Origin: Mageeibacillus sp. UBA1255
Lineage (GTDB): Bacteria; Bacillota; Clostridia; UBA1212; UBA1255
Direction of reading: 5' to 3'
NCBI GenBank assembly: GCA_002308795.1
Contig: DBVV01000144.1
Coordinates: forward strand, 9,136 to 39,013
DNA: 29,878 nt
The position numbers and the translations under genes were made by a program. The notes beneath the pieces are model-generated. The model was not told the DNA's origin. It saw only the letters and a list, made by a program, of their open reading frames with translations, and ran no database searches. Of this stretch, positions 7,769 through 15,062 are shown in pieces; the stretch's first letter is position 1, and every line of letters begins with the position of its first letter.

Positions 7769-8057
7769 TTTCCTGATTTTCCTCTTCCGTTTCCGGCTCT
7801 GTTTTCCCGGCCCTTTTTGTTCCGAATATCCAGGCGACGGTTAAAACGGCAAATATTATAGCCTGTATCCCCATACTGAGCGGTGAGAACGATACAAAAA
7901 AGCATACCGCCGCGGCAATTATCACTCCGCCCAGTTCTTTTTTTCTGCTCATCGCGCATATTATGCATACGATCATAAGCACACTGAACCAGACCACTGT
8001 GTTAAGGGTACCGCTTTTGTTGAAAAAGTTTCCGAACTGAATCAGAAAATCCTTCAT
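7761..8057 (-). CDS. Small hypothetical membrane protein
   Basis: A 98-residue protein with three hydrophobic segments: TLNTVVWFSVLMIVCIICAM, GGVIIAAAVCFFVSFSPLSM and GIQAIIFAVLTVAWIFG. A charged, Glu-rich C-terminal tail (TEPETEEENQENG) follows. I do not recognise the family. The ATG at 8057 is preceded by GAGGTGGG at good spacing; the GTG five codons earlier lies inside that ribosome binding site and is rejected. It sits 24 bases after leuS and overlaps argS by eight bases, so it is translated between two tRNA synthetases, although nothing in it suggests a role in tRNA charging. Confidence 0.8.
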   Translation of the reverse strand: MKDFLIQFGNFFNKSGTLNTVVWFSVLMIVCIICAMSRKKELGGVIIAAAVCFFVSFSPLSMGIQAIIFAVLTVAWIFGTKRAGKTEPETEEENQENG

Positions 8058-8081
8058 ATTGTCCCACCTCACGAAACCGTG

Positions 8082-10517
8082 TCACACTACTATATTTACG
8101 ATCCTGCCGGGTACGACGATAACTTTTTTAACAGGTCTGCCGTCGATCGCAGCGATTATCTTTTCGTCAGCCAGCGCGATGGCTTCGGTAGCCTTTGCAT
8201 CTGCATCTGCGGGGACGGTGATGCGGCCTTTGAGTTTACCGCTTATCTGAACGGCAAGTTCAAGTTTGGCCTTAACCGTCGCAGCCTCGTCGAATTCGGG
8301 CCAGGACTCCTCGTATACCATCTTCCCAGACAATGCCAGCCTCTGCCATATTTCTTCGGTGATGTGCGGGGCAACGGGGTTCAGCAGTTTCAGCAGTACT
8401 TTCAGGTCTCCGCGGGAGAGCGATCCTTTAGAGTAGATCTCATTGACCAGGCTCATCATAGCGGCGATCGCAGTATTGAATTTCATGCGCTCGTAGTCAT
8501 CCGAGACTTTTTTGATCGTCTCGTGGAGCACGCCGCGAAGAGCATCCGATTCTGCCTCGCTGTCATTTACCATATCCTGGAGTTTCCAAACGCGCTCAAG
8601 GAATCTGAAGCAGCCTCTCGCACCGTTCGTTGACCACGGAATAGCCTGATCGAACGCGCCCATAAACATTTCGTAAAGGCGGAACGCATCCGCGCCGATC
8701 TCTTTTACGATATCGTCGGGGTTGATGACGTTGCCCCTCGACTTGGACATTTTCTCGCCGTTCTCGCCGAGTATCATGCCGTGGGACGTGCGTTTCTGAT
8801 ACGGCTCGGGACAAGGCACCGCGCCGATGTCGTAGAGGAATCTGTGCCAGAACCTGGAGTAAAGCAGATGGAGCGTGGTGTGTTCCATACCGCCGTTATA
8901 CCAGTCGACAGGAAGCCAGTATTTCATTGCCTCTTCCGATGCTATCGCGTAGTCGCAATCCGGGTCGGTATATCTGATGAAATACCATGAGGACCCGGCC
9001 CACTGAGGCATCGTGTCTGTCTCACGTTTTGCAGGACGTCCGCAGCAGTGGCAGGTGGTATTCACCCATTCGGTCGCATTCACGAGCGGAGATTCGCCGC
9101 TGTCGGTCTGCGTATATTTTTCCATTTCGGGAAGTTTTAGCGGAAGCTGGTCCTCGGGTACCGGCACCCAGCCGCATTCGGGGCATTTCACCAGCGGAAT
9201 AGGTTCTCCCCAGTATCTCTGGCGGCTGAACACCCAGTCGCGGAGTTTGAAATTGACCTTGCGAACGCCCTTGCCCTGCTCCGAAAGCCAGTCGATGATC
9301 GCTTTTTTAGCTTCGGCGACGGACAATCCGTTCAGGAAGCCGGAATTTACCATTGTCCCGGTCTGGATATCCGTAAATGCCGCTTCCTGCACGTTTCCGC
9401 CGGCGACAACTTCGATGATCGGCAGCCCGAACTTTTTAGCGAATTCCCAGTCTCTGTCGTCGTGTGCGGGCACGGCCATGATCGCGCCGGTTCCGTACGA
9501 ATTCAGCACGTAGTCGGAGATCCACACCGGGATCTCGGTGCCGTTAACGGGATTTACAGCTTTAATGCCTTCCAGCGCGACGCCCGTCTTCTCTTTCGCG
9601 AGCTCGGTGCGTTCGAAATCGCTCTTTTTCGCGGCTTCGGCTTTATACGCTTCGACTTCCGCGTAGTTGGTGATGAACGCCTTAAGACGCTCCACGACGG
9701 GATGTTCCGGAGATACTACCATATAGGTGGCTCCAAAAAGCGTATCGGGGCGCGTCGTGTACACAGTAAGTTTTTCGTCGATAGCGGGGAGATAGAAATC
9801 AACTTCCGCACCTTCGGAGCGGCCGATCCAGTTGCGCTGCTGAGTCTTAACTTTTTCGATAAAGTCTACGTTGTCAAGGCCGTCTAGCAGTTTCTGTGCG
9901 TAATCTGTGATCCTCAGCATCCACTGTGATTTAACTTTGCGGATGACCTCGCCGCCGCAGCGCTCGCACACGCCGTTCACGACCTCTTCGTTAGCCAGAC
10001 CGACTTTACAGGACGTACACCAGTTGATCGGCATCTCCGCCTTGTACGCGAGCCCTTTCTTGAACAGCTGGAGGAATATCCACTGGGTCCAGTGATAATA
10101 ATTGGGATCGGTGGTATTGACCTCGCGCTTCCAGTCGAACGAAAAGCCGATCATTTTGAGCTGTTTTCTGAACCGGTCAACGTTCGCCGCCGTGACTTTC
10201 GCCGGATGCATATTATTCTTTATGGCGAAGTTTTCGGTGGGCAATCCGAACGCGTCCCAGCCGATCGGGAAAAGTACGTTATACCCTTCCATCCTGCGCT
10301 TGCGGGCGATAATATCCATCGCGGTGTTTGACCGCGGGTGCCCTACGTGCAGGCCGTTTCCGGACGGATACGGGAATTCGATCAGCCCGTAAAATTTAGG
10401 CTTTGTGTAGTCTTTCGACGCCTCGAAAGCTCCGCGCTCTTCCCAGATATCCTGCCACTTTTTCTCCATTTCAGCCGGTCTGTAATCACCGGCCTTATTA
10501 AAATTATCATTACCCAT
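8082..10517 (-). CDS. leuS: Leucine--tRNA ligase
   Basis: An 811-residue class I synthetase that charges tRNA-Leu. EFPYPSGNGLHVGHPRSN holds the HIGH motif as HVGH (57-60), and GEKMSKSRGN near residue 590 holds KMSKS. The CP1 editing domain is present, with the threonine-rich TTRPDTLFGATYMV and GTGAIMAVPAHDDRDWEF, whose Asp residues recognise misactivated amino acids. Two zinc-type cysteine clusters are seen (CTSC...CERC and CPEC...CHCC). The length is normal for bacterial LeuRS. The start at 10517 is an ATG behind GGAGGAAAG; the upstream in-frame TTG lies within that site. No T-box leader is visible upstream, although leuS is often T-box controlled in Bacillota. Confidence 0.98.
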   Translation of the reverse strand: MGNDNFNKAGDYRPAEMEKKWQDIWEERGAFEASKDYTKPKFYGLIEFPYPSGNGLHVGHPRSNTAMDIIARKRRMEGYNVLFPIGWDAFGLPTENFAIKNNMHPAKVTAANVDRFRKQLKMIGFSFDWKREVNTTDPNYYHWTQWIFLQLFKKGLAYKAEMPINWCTSCKVGLANEEVVNGVCERCGGEVIRKVKSQWMLRITDYAQKLLDGLDNVDFIEKVKTQQRNWIGRSEGAEVDFYLPAIDEKLTVYTTRPDTLFGATYMVVSPEHPVVERLKAFITNYAEVEAYKAEAAKKSDFERTELAKEKTGVALEGIKAVNPVNGTEIPVWISDYVLNSYGTGAIMAVPAHDDRDWEFAKKFGLPIIEVVAGGNVQEAAFTDIQTGTMVNSGFLNGLSVAEAKKAIIDWLSEQGKGVRKVNFKLRDWVFSRQRYWGEPIPLVKCPECGWVPVPEDQLPLKLPEMEKYTQTDSGESPLVNATEWVNTTCHCCGRPAKRETDTMPQWAGSSWYFIRYTDPDCDYAIASEEAMKYWLPVDWYNGGMEHTTLHLLYSRFWHRFLYDIGAVPCPEPYQKRTSHGMILGENGEKMSKSRGNVINPDDIVKEIGADAFRLYEMFMGAFDQAIPWSTNGARGCFRFLERVWKLQDMVNDSEAESDALRGVLHETIKKVSDDYERMKFNTAIAAMMSLVNEIYSKGSLSRGDLKVLLKLLNPVAPHITEEIWQRLALSGKMVYEESWPEFDEAATVKAKLELAVQISGKLKGRITVPADADAKATEAIALADEKIIAAIDGRPVKKVIVVPGRIVNIVV

Positions 10518-10563
10518 ATATCTTTCCTCCAAAAAAAATATCCGTAAAATAAATCAGTTTATT

Positions 10564-10695
10564 AATGGAAAATTGAAAATGGAAAATGGATAATTAAGGT
10601 ATCGCCGGAGGCGATGATTTAAAATATCTACCTCAATTTGCCATTTGCAATTTGCCATTTGCAATTTGCAATTTGCCATTTGCCATTTGCCATTA
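10564..10695. repeat. Inverted heptamer arrays around a small hairpin, between gltA and leuS
   Basis: On the plus strand, 10564-10598 is made of 7-base units of AAAATKG type (K = G or T) with decayed edges. After a core with a perfect hairpin ATCGCC-GGA-GGCGAT (10601-10615), eight perfect units of CMATTTG (M = A or C) fill 10634-10689, plus a decayed ninth. The reverse complement of the right unit, CAAATKG, differs from the left unit at one position only, so the two arrays could fold onto each other with about six pairs per seven bases. It abuts the gltA stop codon and takes up most of the leuS leader. Similar AT-rich heptamer arrays occur between genes in other gut Clostridia, as I recall, so this is probably a dispersed intergenic element. 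Confidence 0.8.
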
Positions 10696-12081
10696 TCATT
10701 CTCTCTCGCTCAGTTCCTGATATATCTGTTTCTTACCAACGTTTTTATATGCAGGTCTGATGATTCTGTTCGTTATTGCCAGCTCCTCAAGTCTATGCGC
10801 GCACCAGCCGGATATCCTCGAAATTGCAAACAGCGGAGTGTACAGCGCCTTGGGAATGTTTAGCATCGAATATACTAATCCAGAGTAGAAGTCAACGTTC
10901 GCACAAAGCTGCTTATCGCTGTGACGTATCTCCGCGAACAACTCCGGTGTGAGTTTTTCGATCCTTTCATGCAGCCTGAATTCCTTCTGAAATTCCGGGC
11001 CGGAGATCTCGACCAGTTCTCTCGCCTTCTCTTTAAGAAGATGCGCTCTCGGATCAGACAAAGTATAGACCGCGTGTCCGATACCGTAAACGAGACCGGT
11101 ATGGTCGTACGCTTCTCCGCGAAGGATCTTAGCGAGGTAATCTTTAAGTTCGCCTTCATCGTCCCAGTTCTTAACGTGCGCCTTGATATCCTCCATCATA
11201 TTCATTACCTGGAGATTCGCACCGCCGTGTTTGGGCCCTTTCAGCGAACCGACGGCAGCCGCGATCGACGAATACGTATCCGTACCGGTAGAAGTAACGA
11301 CGTGAACGGCAAAAGTACTGTTATTGCCGCCGCCGTGCTCTGCATGAATGATAAGGCAGAGGTCAAGGATCTCAGCTTCTAACTGTGTATATTTGCTGTC
11401 CGGCCTGATCATCTGAAGCAGATTCTCGGACGTTGACAACCCTCTGGTCGGGTTGTGTATGTACATGCTGTGGCCTTCGTAGTAGTGCGATTTCGCCTGA
11501 TACGCATATGCGGTCATCGTCGGGAACTGGCCGATAAGCCGTATGCACTGGCGCATCACGTTTTCGGACGATAGATCGTCAGGGTTATCATCGTAAGAAT
11601 ATGAAGCAAGCACGCAGCGGGCAAGTTTGTTCATAATATCCGGGCTCGGAGCCTTCATGATCATATCTTCGGCAAATCCGTTGGGCAGCCTGCGGTTATC
11701 GTCAAGCATCTCCTTAAATGCATTCAGCTCGGATGCAGTGGGCAATTTCCCGCAAAGCAGGAGGTACGTACATTCTTCAAACCCGAAACGTTTGTCTTTT
11801 TTGCAACCTTCGACGAGCCGGTCGACGTCAATACCTCTGTACAGAAGTCTTCCTTCTATGGGGGCTTTTTCATTCTCGGCAAAAATGTATCCGCGCACTT
11901 CGCCTATGCTCGTAAGCCCGACCAGCACTCCTGATCCGTCCGCGTTTCTGAGGCCGCGCTTTACATTATAACGCTCGTAAAGGTCGTTATTGATCATATC
12001 GGCGTTCATAGCCTGCTCAGACATTCTGGAGATCATTTCGGAATGATCCGGCACCGCCTCTATATCGTTTAGGTTAAGCAT
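10696..12081 (-). CDS. gltA: Citrate synthase
   Basis: A 461-residue citrate synthase, condensing acetyl-CoA with oxaloacetate. Catalytic residues sit in LIIHAEHGGGNNSTFAVH (first active-site His), GIGHAVYTLSDPRA (second His) and VDFYSGLVY (Asp). The substrate-binding SLKGPKHGGAN is intact. The N-terminal extension of about 60 residues and the segment FAENEKAPIEGRLLYRGIDV match the type found in Clostridia and Bacteroidetes. The start at 12081 is supported by GAGGTGAT just upstream; the GTG nine codons earlier has no such site. No aconitase or isocitrate dehydrogenase gene lies alongside. A consensus promoter and a small leader hairpin lie upstream. Confidence 0.96.
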   Translation of the reverse strand: MLNLNDIEAVPDHSEMISRMSEQAMNADMINNDLYERYNVKRGLRNADGSGVLVGLTSIGEVRGYIFAENEKAPIEGRLLYRGIDVDRLVEGCKKDKRFGFEECTYLLLCGKLPTASELNAFKEMLDDNRRLPNGFAEDMIMKAPSPDIMNKLARCVLASYSYDDNPDDLSSENVMRQCIRLIGQFPTMTAYAYQAKSHYYEGHSMYIHNPTRGLSTSENLLQMIRPDSKYTQLEAEILDLCLIIHAEHGGGNNSTFAVHVVTSTGTDTYSSIAAAVGSLKGPKHGGANLQVMNMMEDIKAHVKNWDDEGELKDYLAKILRGEAYDHTGLVYGIGHAVYTLSDPRAHLLKEKARELVEISGPEFQKEFRLHERIEKLTPELFAEIRHSDKQLCANVDFYSGLVYSMLNIPKALYTPLFAISRISGWCAHRLEELAITNRIIRPAYKNVGKKQIYQELSERE

Positions 12082-12105
12082 TATAATCACCTCTTTTAAA
12101 GGAAA

Positions 12106-12121
12106 CACGGTTGCGACCGTG
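12106..12121 (-). promoter_or_regulatory. Leader hairpin of gltA
   Basis: In the minus-strand leader, arms CACGGT and ACCGTG enclose the four-base loop CGCA, between the promoter and the GAGGTGAT ribosome binding site. The stem is a perfect 6 bp. It could be an operator in DNA or a stabilising RNA hairpin; it lacks the T-run of a terminator. Confidence 0.4.
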
Positions 12122-12128
12122 ATATTTA

Positions 12129-12157
12129 ATTTTACAAAAAACGCCTCCGGATGTCAA
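12129..12157 (-). promoter_or_regulatory. Promoter of gltA
   Basis: On the minus strand TTGACA (12152-12157) is followed 17 bases later by TAAAAT (12129-12134). The predicted start of transcription lies about 40 bases upstream of the gltA start codon. Confidence 0.75.
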
Positions 12158-12218
12158 TATTTTCGCTGCAGAGAGTTATTAAATGGTGAATCGATAATGG
12201 ACTGATTAAATTATAATC

Positions 12219-12242
12219 AAAAAACCGGACCCGAAGGTCCGG
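12219..12242 (-). terminator. Rho-independent terminator of the sortase-type surface protein gene
   Basis: The minus-strand RNA forms a perfect 7-bp stem, CCGGACC/GGTCCGG, closed by a TTCG tetraloop (12225-12242) and followed by six T residues (12219-12224). It lies 45 bases downstream of the stop codon and separates this gene from gltA. Confidence 0.92.
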
Positions 12243-12287
12243 CGTTTACTAATTCATTGTGAACCGTCCGGATTCATAAGTCGCTCA

Positions 12288-13529
12288 TCAGAAAGTTCTT
12301 TTCTTCACGAAAACAACTGCTGCGCCCATAGCCAGAACGGCGATGACTGCGAACATTGCCACAGTTCCGTCACCGGTCTGAGGAACAGTTTCGGGCTGTG
12401 TCGCGGGCTGAGTAGCCGGCTGTGTCGCAGGCTCTGTACCTGGCTCTGTTCCGGGTTCAACCGTAGTCTCTTCGGGAGCAGGAAGACATTTGATCGTGAA
12501 CGAAGTATCTCTGTTGTGGATCTCGGTGCTGTTGAGTTTAACGACTGTTCCGTCTTCGAGCTGAGCTACTGCGCAGATGTAATTATCGCCGGTGAGGTCC
12601 TGAATAGGAACGTAGATGCAGAATCTCTGGATATGACCCTTTGACTCCCAATCTCCTCCCCAGCTGCGGATAGTGGGTTCAAGAGTATCTTCGTTACCAT
12701 CCAAAAATCCCGGAGCAAGGACGATCTCGTCATTTCTCATATAACCAAAGCCGATAACAGGCTGATGAAAATCAACCCATCCGGAATAACCGATCGAGAT
12801 GCCGCTGTATTTTACAGCATCAAGTGCTCCGTCTTCTACAAATGCATCGGTGGCGTCCCTTCCGCCTAGATCATTAAAGTTCCAGAAAATATGGTCAAGG
12901 CTCATTCCAACCTGAAGGGATTCGTCGTAATTGATAACTTTATCAACCGGCTTGAAAGAAACGTTATCGGAGTTGTTAGCTTTGAACTCAACGTGAGCAT
13001 TGGGATTTTTAGCACTGTTAAGTCTAACGACAGTTCCGTCTGCAAGTTTCGCCACGACGCGTAACGTGTAAACTCCGGCTTTTACAAGAGGAACAACTAC
13101 GTTGTATCTTCTCGCGTACTGTCCGCCTGCAGCTTTTACAGGATCTTCTGTTTCTTCAATATAAGCGCCGTTGAAGATATCGAAAACAGGTGCGTCATCA
13201 TCTATCTGGTATCCGAACATAGTGATTTCCTGTTCAAAACCGATCCAGCCTCTGAAGCCTAGAGCGTCGAAACTGCTAAGAATACTTGCCCCGCTCTGTG
13301 TGAGACCGTTCGCACCGAAACCTGCGTACCATCCGTTAAGATCCGTTACGTTGGCAGCGGCAGCAGATTGTCTGAGAGCAGTGCAGTTTGCGAGCCACTG
13401 AATGTCATCAAACGAGCAGCCGACAACGGTAACGTCGTCAACGTCCACGGTCTGTGCTGCATTCGCAGGAACAGCAAACAATGCGACTATCATCATTGCA
13501 GCAACTAAAATAGCAAAAAACTTTTTCAT
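12288..13529 (-). CDS. Secreted, probably sortase-anchored surface protein with two repeat domains
   Basis: A 413-residue protein with a clear signal peptide (1-24, cleavage near ANA-A). Two related beta-rich domains follow, about 45-183 and 205-347. Each has an N-terminal D-I-W/F-WN-type stretch, a G-x-SGW(V/I)-F hydrophobic core, and an ending of the pattern A-L-DGTVV-LNS. Next come a Thr/Pro/Glu linker with repeated EPGT and QPAT units (353-380), then VPQTG (382-386), a hydrophobic helix (388-407) and a KKRTF tail. VPQTGD is a variant of the LPxTG sorting signal common in Clostridia, so covalent wall attachment is likely. AGGAGGAAGG precedes the ATG. It has its own promoter and terminator. 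The domain family is not recognised; binding or adhesion is only inferred. Confidence 0.85.
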   Translation of the reverse strand: MKKFFAILVAAMMIVALFAVPANAAQTVDVDDVTVVGCSFDDIQWLANCTALRQSAAAANVTDLNGWYAGFGANGLTQSGASILSSFDALGFRGWIGFEQEITMFGYQIDDDAPVFDIFNGAYIEETEDPVKAAGGQYARRYNVVVPLVKAGVYTLRVVAKLADGTVVRLNSAKNPNAHVEFKANNSDNVSFKPVDKVINYDESLQVGMSLDHIFWNFNDLGGRDATDAFVEDGALDAVKYSGISIGYSGWVDFHQPVIGFGYMRNDEIVLAPGFLDGNEDTLEPTIRSWGGDWESKGHIQRFCIYVPIQDLTGDNYICAVAQLEDGTVVKLNSTEIHNRDTSFTIKCLPAPEETTVEPGTEPGTEPATQPATQPATQPETVPQTGDGTVAMFAVIAVLAMGAAVVFVKKRTF

Positions 13530-13552
13530 ATTCCTTCCTCCTGTATATCATC

Positions 13553-13567
13553 CGCGGTAAGCCCGCG
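13553..13567 (-). other. Leader hairpin of the sortase-type surface protein gene
   Basis: CGCGG and CCGCG arms separated by five bases can form a short hairpin in the leader, between the -10 box and the ribosome binding site. It is small and may only stabilise the transcript. Confidence 0.3.
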
Positions 13568-13579
13568 AAATATGGCTAA

Positions 13580-13609
13580 ATTATATAATATCCGCAAAAT
13601 GGTTGTCAA
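13580..13609 (-). promoter_or_regulatory. Promoter of the sortase-type surface protein gene
   Basis: TTGACA (13604-13609) and TATAAT (13580-13585) on the minus strand are both perfect and are separated by 18 bases. Operator-like repeats sit immediately upstream of the -35 box. Confidence 0.85.
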
Positions 13610-13642
13610 CTGTTTTGGCATAGCTTTGTGCTGTTTTGCATA
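13610..13642 (-). promoter_or_regulatory. Paired operator-like direct repeats upstream of the -35 box
   Basis: In gene direction the motif reads TATGCAAAACAG (13642 to 13631) and TATGCCAAAACAG (13622 to 13610), with 21 bp between the matching ends. The promoter-proximal copy touches the -35 box, which is the arrangement used by many AraC-type activators. The locus encodes one such regulator (19555-20313), so it is the obvious candidate; the link is inferred. Confidence 0.55.
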
Positions 13643-13670
13643 TCATCTTGCGGCATTTCACAAGATCGTA

Positions 13671-15062
13671 TCATCCGCCCAACTGACTCCATTTTTCGTT
13701 TGCCTGCTGCTGAAGTTTACCGAAAGCAGTCTGGAGGTCGGTCCTCCCCGAAAGCACGCTGTCCCAGAGCGACATCATATTGTTGTTTGATATAACGCTG
13801 GCCACTTCGTACGGACACTGAGCGACAGCAGTCGCCGGGCGTGTATTATCCGTATACGAAACGAATGCAGCGAAATTTTTGTCGCGCCACAGTTCATTTT
13901 TATCCTTCCAGAAATCATCTTCTGCGAGCGATTTTAATAGCGGGACGTCACCGCCGAGCTGACTGTGGTACGCACGTTGTCCGTTTTCGGTAAGGAAATA
14001 CAGCGCGAGCGCTGCGGCTGCATCGGGGTTATCGGTACGGTTATAAACGACGTAACCCGTTGCCCCCGCGGAAACTGTATGATTTTCGAATGCCGGGAAC
14101 GGGCAGAAATCCCAGTCTACTTCGTATTGTTCGTACGTTTTCCCGTACGAATCCATTAAAGAGAACGATACGTTGTACTGGAAGGCGACCTGAGTAAAAT
14201 TAGCATCGCCCGGAGCGATCTTTGATATACGCGTGCCGACTTCGCCGGAAATATTCTGCTGCTGTGGATACAGCCATCCTTCCATAACGCCGTCATACAT
14301 TTCCTGAATACCGCGCATTACTTCAGCGCTGTCGGTTATCGTTACCTTGTGGTTGATAGAATCTATCCATTCGCCGCCGTAAGCACGGAAGAACATCTGC
14401 CATACGACGTCCCACCACAGACGGATCGCAAGACCCATCTTCTCGGCTTTTCCGTCATCCCCTATCACGGTCAATCTGCGGCATATATCCTTGAAATCTT
14501 CCCACGGGGTGGCAACGGTGTTGTCGAAATCTATTCCGGCTTCATAGAGCATATCCGCGTTGTACATCAGCGTTGACAATCCGATGTTTCTTGGCACCAT
14601 ATACAGCCTGCCGTCGTACCTGCCGCAGTCGAGCGCTCCTGTGTAAACGTCGCCCATATTAATATTCATCGGCTTAAGGTAACCGTCCAGCGGCATCAGC
14701 GCGTTATGGTTGTAATGGTAGTTGTTAGTGTCATTTTCGTCGCACCAGAACACGTCACCTATATCCCCTGAAGAGATCCTGTTGGGGAATGTACTCCTGC
14801 TTGACGCTTCGACGTTCACCTTTACGTCCGGATAATCTGCCATGAACGCCCCGGCGATCGCCCTTACACTCGACATCATCTCTTCAGTGAAACCGGAATT
14901 GTCAACGGTAAACAGAATATTCCCCTTAATGTTAAGATCTTCCACGGTCTTATCCTGGTCAACGTCTCCGTAGTGTATCACCTGCTTTTTACAGGCGAAC
15001 GTTCCCAGGAGCAGAATGATGCAGAGAATGATCCCGGCTGCGCGAAGAATGTTATTTTTCAT
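13671..15062 (-). CDS. Extracellular solute-binding lipoprotein (ABC sugar-type, family 1)
   Basis: A 463-residue protein with an N-terminal hydrophobic signal ending at GTFAC (Cys24), a slightly off-consensus lipobox. The body resembles carbohydrate-binding proteins of ABC importers: a first lobe with FMADYPDVKVNVEASS and DVFWCDENDT, then MVPRNIGLSTLMYNADMLYEAG, and a later ATGYVVYNRTDNPDAAAALALYFL, the usual family-1 layout. The start at 15062 is fixed by GGAGGT; the ATG two codons upstream sits too close to it. The start overlaps the end of the glycoside hydrolase gene by 11 bases, so they are translationally coupled. No permease or ATPase gene is found in the window. It may use a transporter encoded elsewhere, or serve as a surface sugar sensor or capture protein. 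Confidence 0.88.
   Translation of the reverse strand: MKNNILRAAGIILCIILLLGTFACKKQVIHYGDVDQDKTVEDLNIKGNILFTVDNSGFTEEMMSSVRAIAGAFMADYPDVKVNVEASSRSTFPNRISSGDIGDVFWCDENDTNNYHYNHNALMPLDGYLKPMNINMGDVYTGALDCGRYDGRLYMVPRNIGLSTLMYNADMLYEAGIDFDNTVATPWEDFKDICRRLTVIGDDGKAEKMGLAIRLWWDVVWQMFFRAYGGEWIDSINHKVTITDSAEVMRGIQEMYDGVMEGWLYPQQQNISGEVGTRISKIAPGDANFTQVAFQYNVSFSLMDSYGKTYEQYEVDWDFCPFPAFENHTVSAGATGYVVYNRTDNPDAAAALALYFLTENGQRAYHSQLGGDVPLLKSLAEDDFWKDKNELWRDKNFAAFVSYTDNTRPATAVAQCPYEVASVISNNNMMSLWDSVLSGRTDLQTAFGKLQQQANEKWSQLGG

Noticed and set aside
8079..10547. Plus-strand open frames opposite leuS
   Set aside because: leuS is an intact, fully recognisable synthetase; the opposite frames show no motifs or ribosome binding sites.
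10634..10695. Possible replication-initiator iterons or CRISPR
   Set aside because: The unit is only seven bases with no spacers, and no replication or partition genes are nearby. It fits a dispersed intergenic repeat better.
12171..12218. Second copy of the heptamer element near AATGGTGAATCGATAATGG
   Set aside because: Only two or three weak AATGG-type words are seen with no paired array, so a relation to the element at 10564 cannot be supported.
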